9,497 nucleotides of DNA, from positions 1-9,497 of the forward strand of contig JAUQYA010000080.1 of the NCBI GenBank assembly GCA_030837785.1, in the 5' to 3' direction. Made by a program: the position numbers and the translations under genes. Shown here in pieces: positions 6,687 through 9,497 of this stretch. Source of the DNA: Albidovulum sp. (GTDB lineage: Bacteria; Pseudomonadota; Alphaproteobacteria; Rhodobacterales; Rhodobacteraceae). Every line of letters starts with the position of its first letter. The first letter of the stretch is position 1. The notes beneath the pieces were generated by a model, which had not been told where the DNA came from, made no database searches, and worked only from the letters and a program-made list of their open reading frames with translations.

Positions 6687-7242
6687 GTATACTTTCCGAA
6701 CGCAGGCCCGCGACCGGGCCTTGCGGCACGGAAGGCGGGACGGCGCTCAATGTCTGGAGCGAATGACGGCGCGGCAAAGGCGGAGGCGGCCAAGGGCCGG
6801 CCTGTCGTCCGCTGCTCGATCCGCACGCGTTTCATCGCGGTTCTTTCCAGGGCGCCAAGGCGCCCAACTCGGGCCCCGGTCCTTGCGGAACGGGACAAAT
6901 TGCGGCCTTCCGGCCAGTCGGCCTGCCCTTTCCGGCGGTCCCGAACCCTTGCCGGGCCCTCGGGCGGAGCAGTGAATCTGAGTGAGCCGCAGGCACGCGG
7001 AGCGCGCGAATGCGGCGTCGCGTGACATTAAGGGCGTTGCCGGGCAAAACACAATGGAGAAATTCGTCCGCCCTCCGCCCTCCGCCGTTGCGCCGGGTGG
7101 TGCCGCGCCCGGCCCGGGTTCGGCCCGCGGACGCCAGCCCTGAGAAGCCCGCCAGCGGACCTTGCACCACTGGACAGGCATCACCGCGCCAGCGATGATC
7201 CCGGACGGAAACGCGCTCCACATCACAGAAGGGGTGCGTAAC
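6687..7242. other. 556-nt divergent gap: rne leader and cytochrome upstream region
   Basis: No convincing gene is present; the short frames here are Arg/Pro/Ala-rich and have no recognisable family. On the minus strand it should hold the rne leader. A hairpin AGGCCCG-CGAC-CGGGCCT (6704-6721) ends close to the rne ribosome binding site, and a second stem GGGCGCC-AA-GGCGCCC is at 6850-6865. A weak promoter-like pair on the minus strand (TTGTGT at 7049-7054, 17-base spacer, TTAATG at 7026-7031) would give a leader of roughly 330 nt. An 11-bp palindrome TTGCC-G-GGCAA (7037-7047) lies in that spacer, and a 7-bp tandem CCGCCCT is at 7068-7081. The cytochrome ribosome binding site AAGGGG is at 7229-7234. 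Confidence 0.45.
6702..6724 (-). promoter_or_regulatory. Hairpin in the rne leader next to the ribosome binding site
   Basis: AGGCCCG (6704-6710) pairs with CGGGCCT (6715-6721) around the loop CGAC; the pairing can also extend with GCA/TGC if one T is bulged. On the rne transcript it sits four to seven bases before the GGAAAG ribosome binding site. It could influence ribosome access or be a target of RNase E itself. That function is inference from position. Confidence 0.4.
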
Positions 7243-8046
7243 ATGCGCAAACTGTCTGCGGCCGCGCGGGTCGCAGGGGCCGTCATCGCCGTCACACTCG
7301 GATTTTCCGGTGGACCGACCCAAGCCGACGACGATGATCACGACGAAGATGGCGCGGAAGCACAGGAGTTCATCCACGGCGCGCCGGCAACGCCATCAGA
7401 CCCCTGGCTTCTGGCGGCGGGCGGGCGCATCTATGACAACTGGTGGGAGGCGCTGGACCGGGAGGAGCCGGAAGGCACCCATCCATCCTATCCCGCCACG
7501 GGCGAGCAATCCGGTCCGGACACCTGGCGCTGCAAGGAGTGCCACGGATGGGACTACCGGGGTGCCGGCGGCGTCTACCGCAAGGGGAGCCATTACACGG
7601 GAATCAAGGGAATCGAGGGGGCAATCGGCAAGCCGGAGGCAGAAATCGCGGCGCTTCTGCGCGCGCCGTTGCACGGCTACACGCCCGAGATGATCGAGGA
7701 TGACGAACTCGCAAGGATCGCGGCCTTCGTCTCGCGCGGGCAGGTGGACATGAGCACCATCGTCGACGGCGAAACGCGGGCGATCATCGCGGGCGACCCC
7801 GATCGCGGTCGTGGCATCTTCCAGACCGTCTGCGCGGCATGTCACGGCTTCGACGGAAGATTCCTGGACTGGGGCGACGACGGCGAACACGCCTATGTCG
7901 GCACCGAGGCGACCACCGTCCCCGACGAGGTCCTGAACAAGATCCTGAATGCGCACACGGGAGTCGCGATGGTGAATCTTCGGGCGTTTCCGCTCGACGC
8001 GGCGGTGGATGTGCTGAGCTACACCGCCACGCTGCCGGCCGAGTGA
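7243..8046 (+). CDS. Exported diheme cytochrome c
   Basis: This 267-residue periplasmic electron carrier or redox-enzyme subunit begins with a signal peptide: basic MRK, hydrophobic core around residues 10-21, probable cleavage after TQA28. The mature end is strikingly acidic (DDDDHDEDGAE, 29-39). Two class-I-like cytochrome c domains follow. The first has CKECH (97-101) in the context WRCKECHGWDYRGAGG, the second has CAACH (197-201). Met150 (GYTPEM) and Met243 (GVAM) are candidate sixth haem ligands. ATG 7243 was chosen over an in-frame ATG at 7162 because it gives a proper signal peptide and AAGGGG lies eight bases upstream. No oxidase or dehydrogenase partner is adjacent, so its electron donor and acceptor are unknown. 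CcdA-type reductant supply, encoded nearby, would be used for haem attachment. It converges on the dctD-like gene. Confidence 0.85.
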   Translation: MRKLSAAARVAGAVIAVTLGFSGGPTQADDDDHDEDGAEAQEFIHGAPATPSDPWLLAAGGRIYDNWWEALDREEPEGTHPSYPATGEQSGPDTWRCKECHGWDYRGAGGVYRKGSHYTGIKGIEGAIGKPEAEIAALLRAPLHGYTPEMIEDDELARIAAFVSRGQVDMSTIVDGETRAIIAGDPDRGRGIFQTVCAACHGFDGRFLDWGDDGEHAYVGTEATTVPDEVLNKILNAHTGVAMVNLRAFPLDAAVDVLSYTATLPAE

Positions 8047-8090
8047 CGCGTCCCCGCGCGTCGCCAGCGGGAACCGGGGCCTGATCACAT

Positions 8091-8117
8091 CATCGGCGGA
8101 GGCTGTCTCCGCCGATG
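8091..8117. terminator. Inverted repeat between convergent cytochrome and regulator genes
   Basis: CATCGGCGGAG (8091-8101) and CTCCGCCGATG (8107-8117) form a perfect 11-bp stem with the 5-base loop GCTGT. It lies 44 bases after the cytochrome stop and 34 bases after the regulator stop on the other strand. There is no clear T-run on either side, but position and symmetry suit a shared bidirectional terminator. Confidence 0.65.
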
Positions 8118-8151
8118 CTTCAGCGGGGGCGCCGTGGCCGCCCCGCGCGCC

Positions 8152-9483
8152 TCAGAGGTAGTCCGACCGCTGCAACCCGTATTTCGCCATCTTCTCGTTC
8201 AGCGTCCGGCGCGGCAGGCACAACTCCTCCATCACGTTGGCGATGGAACCCTTGTGGCGGCGCATGGTGTTGTCGATCAGCATCTTCTCGAAGCTCTCGA
8301 CATATTCCTTCAGCGGCTTGCCCTCGGTGGTCATCGCCGGGCCCGCCTCCTCGTTCTCGGCCATCAGGAGCGAGGCGATCGAGCCCGAACCGCGGCGGTT
8401 CTGGAGAACCGCGCGTTCGGCCACGTTGATCAGCTGGCGGACGTTGCCGGGCCAGGGTGCCTGGAGAAGCTGGGCGGCCTCCTGCGCCGTCACCTGCGGC
8501 GCATCGCAGCCGTATTCCTCGGCGAACTGTTCGGCGAGCCGGGTGAAGAGCGTCAGGATGTCCTCGCCGCGCGAGCGCAGGGGCGGCAGCACGATCTTCA
8601 GCGCGGCGAGCCGGAAGTAGAGGTCGGGGCGCAGCACGTCCTCGACGGTGCGGCCCTGCTCGTGGTCGTTGCAGATGCCGATGATCCGGGTTTCGGCCGG
8701 GATGCCCTGCTCGTTGATGAAGGTCAGGAGCCGGGCCTGGAGGGGCTGGCTCAGCGCCTCGATGTCCTCGAGCACCAGCGTGCCGCCCCGCGCCTCCTCG
8801 ACGAGCGGGATCTGCCCGCCTTCCTCCATCGGCCCGAAGAGCCGGGCGGCGAGCTGGTCTTCGGACCAGGCGGCGCAGGAAATCACCACGAACTTCTTGC
8901 CCGCGCGGGGGCCGACGGCGTGCAGCGCGTGGGCGACGAGCGTCTTGCCGGTGCCGGTCTCGCCGTCGATCAGGACGTGGCCGTCGGCCTGGCCGAGGTC
9001 GAGGATGTCTTCCCTGAGCCGCTCCATCGCCGGCGAGGTGCCGATCAGCTTCTTCATGATCGTCGAGCCGTCGCTGAGCTCGCGCCGCAGCGCCCGGTTG
9101 TCGAGCGTCATCCGGCGGGTCTGGCTCGCCCGCTTGGCCAGATCGGTCATCTTGTCGGGGTTGAAGGGCTTTTCGAGGAAATCGTAGGCGCCGACGCGCA
9201 TCGCCTCCACCGCCATCGGCACGTCGCCGTGGCCGGTGATCATGATCACCGGAAGGCCGGAATCGACGCTCATCAGCTTCCTGAGGAAGGCCATGCCGTC
9301 CATGCCGGGCATCTTGATGTCGGAGACGACGACGCCGGGCCAATCCTGCCCGATCACCTTCAGCGCCTCCTCGGCGCTGGCGTAGGTCTCGGTATCGAAG
9401 CCCGAGAGCGCCAGCCACTGGCTGATCGACTGCCGCATGTCCTGTTCGTCATCGACAATCGCCACCTTCATCGCGCGCGCCAT
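8152..9483 (-). CDS. dctD: DctD-like NtrC-family response regulator lacking the GAFTGA loop
   Basis: This 443-residue two-component regulator has a receiver domain (5-125) with acidic Asp11/Asp12, phospho-acceptor Asp55 in VVVSDIKMPGMDG, Thr83 and Lys105. An AAA+ domain (about 144-365) has Walker A GETGTGKT (174-181), arginines Arg285 and Arg291 in LRPDLYFRL, and sensor II WPGNVRQL. A Fis-type helix-turn-helix occupies about 405-437. Between LFG (215-217) and GGTL (233-236), the segment that normally holds GAFTGA is shortened by about six residues, and Walker B reads LVLED instead of the usual LFLDE. Some Rhodobacter regulators (NtrC) lack GAFTGA and work with the housekeeping sigma factor. 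GAGG (complement of 9490-9493), six bases before ATG 9483, supports the start; Met5 is an alternative. The DctD name rests on overall resemblance to Rhodobacterales proteins so annotated. A dctB kinase would be expected just beyond the right edge. Confidence 0.85.
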   Translation of the reverse strand: MARAMKVAIVDDEQDMRQSISQWLALSGFDTETYASAEEALKVIGQDWPGVVVSDIKMPGMDGMAFLRKLMSVDSGLPVIMITGHGDVPMAVEAMRVGAYDFLEKPFNPDKMTDLAKRASQTRRMTLDNRALRRELSDGSTIMKKLIGTSPAMERLREDILDLGQADGHVLIDGETGTGKTLVAHALHAVGPRAGKKFVVISCAAWSEDQLAARLFGPMEEGGQIPLVEEARGGTLVLEDIEALSQPLQARLLTFINEQGIPAETRIIGICNDHEQGRTVEDVLRPDLYFRLAALKIVLPPLRSRGEDILTLFTRLAEQFAEEYGCDAPQVTAQEAAQLLQAPWPGNVRQLINVAERAVLQNRRGSGSIASLLMAENEEAGPAMTTEGKPLKEYVESFEKMLIDNTMRRHKGSIANVMEELCLPRRTLNEKMAKYGLQRSDYL

Positions 9484-9497
9484 GCGTCACCTCATTC

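Noticed and set aside
7068..7088. Tandem CCGCCCT units, considered as a repeat element.
   Set aside because: Only two exact copies and one variant in simple GC-rich sequence; not distinguishable from chance.
7010..7198. A small 62-codon plus-strand frame in the gap before the cytochrome gene.
   Set aside because: Arg/Pro-rich composition typical of non-coding GC-rich DNA, and no convincing ribosome binding site.
8120..9418. A 432-codon minus-strand frame overlapping the dctD-like gene.
   Set aside because: It is a same-strand frame shifted by one or two bases from the true gene and is extremely Arg-rich without motifs.

Overview
This window is high-GC DNA (about two thirds G+C by eye) with gene content typical of an alphaproteobacterium, most likely a member of the Rhodobacteraceae/Rhodobacterales. 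The evidence is an RNase E with an acidic insert in its S1 domain and a GWW motif at its C-terminus, a CcdA-type thiol reductant transporter, and a DctD/NtrC-like regulator that has lost the GAFTGA loop, as some Rhodobacter regulators have. I see no insertion sequence, tRNA, rRNA, CRISPR array or phage gene. Most of the window looks like ordinary chromosome with some accessory character at the left.

Left part (1-3085): a truncated glucose-1-phosphate cytidylyltransferase (rfbF, minus strand) is divergent from an extended SDR sugar-nucleotide oxidoreductase/epimerase. Their shared 257-nt gap carries three copies of a GC-rich 13-mer (two direct, one inverted). After a 329-nt gap with two hairpins and a small palindrome comes a membrane-anchored arylsulfotransferase-family protein. 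The rfbF/SDR pair suggests synthesis of a CDP-linked unusual sugar for a surface polysaccharide. A role for the sulfotransferase-like protein in the same surface chemistry is only a positional inference.

Middle (3087-6686, all minus strand): ccdA lies tail to tail with the sulfotransferase-like gene. One base separates the two stop codons, and both sit inside one palindrome. Upstream of ccdA, past a strong terminator hairpin, is a 901-residue ribonuclease E with a complete catalytic half and a long disordered scaffold of acidic, Ala/Pro-rich and Arg/Lys-rich modules. RNase E has a long, structured, gene-free upstream region.

Right part (7243-9497): an exported diheme cytochrome c on the plus strand converges on a DctD-like response regulator, with an inverted repeat between them. 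The regulator keeps its receiver domain, Walker A and HTH, but its AAA+ domain lacks the GAFTGA loop and has a rearranged Walker B, so it is unlikely to be a standard sigma-54 activator. Its upstream partner (expected dctB kinase) would lie beyond the right edge.

No convincing new multi-gene system is visible. The points most worth following are the GAFTGA-less regulator, the triple 13-mer between the divergent sugar genes, and the membrane-anchored sulfotransferase-like protein.
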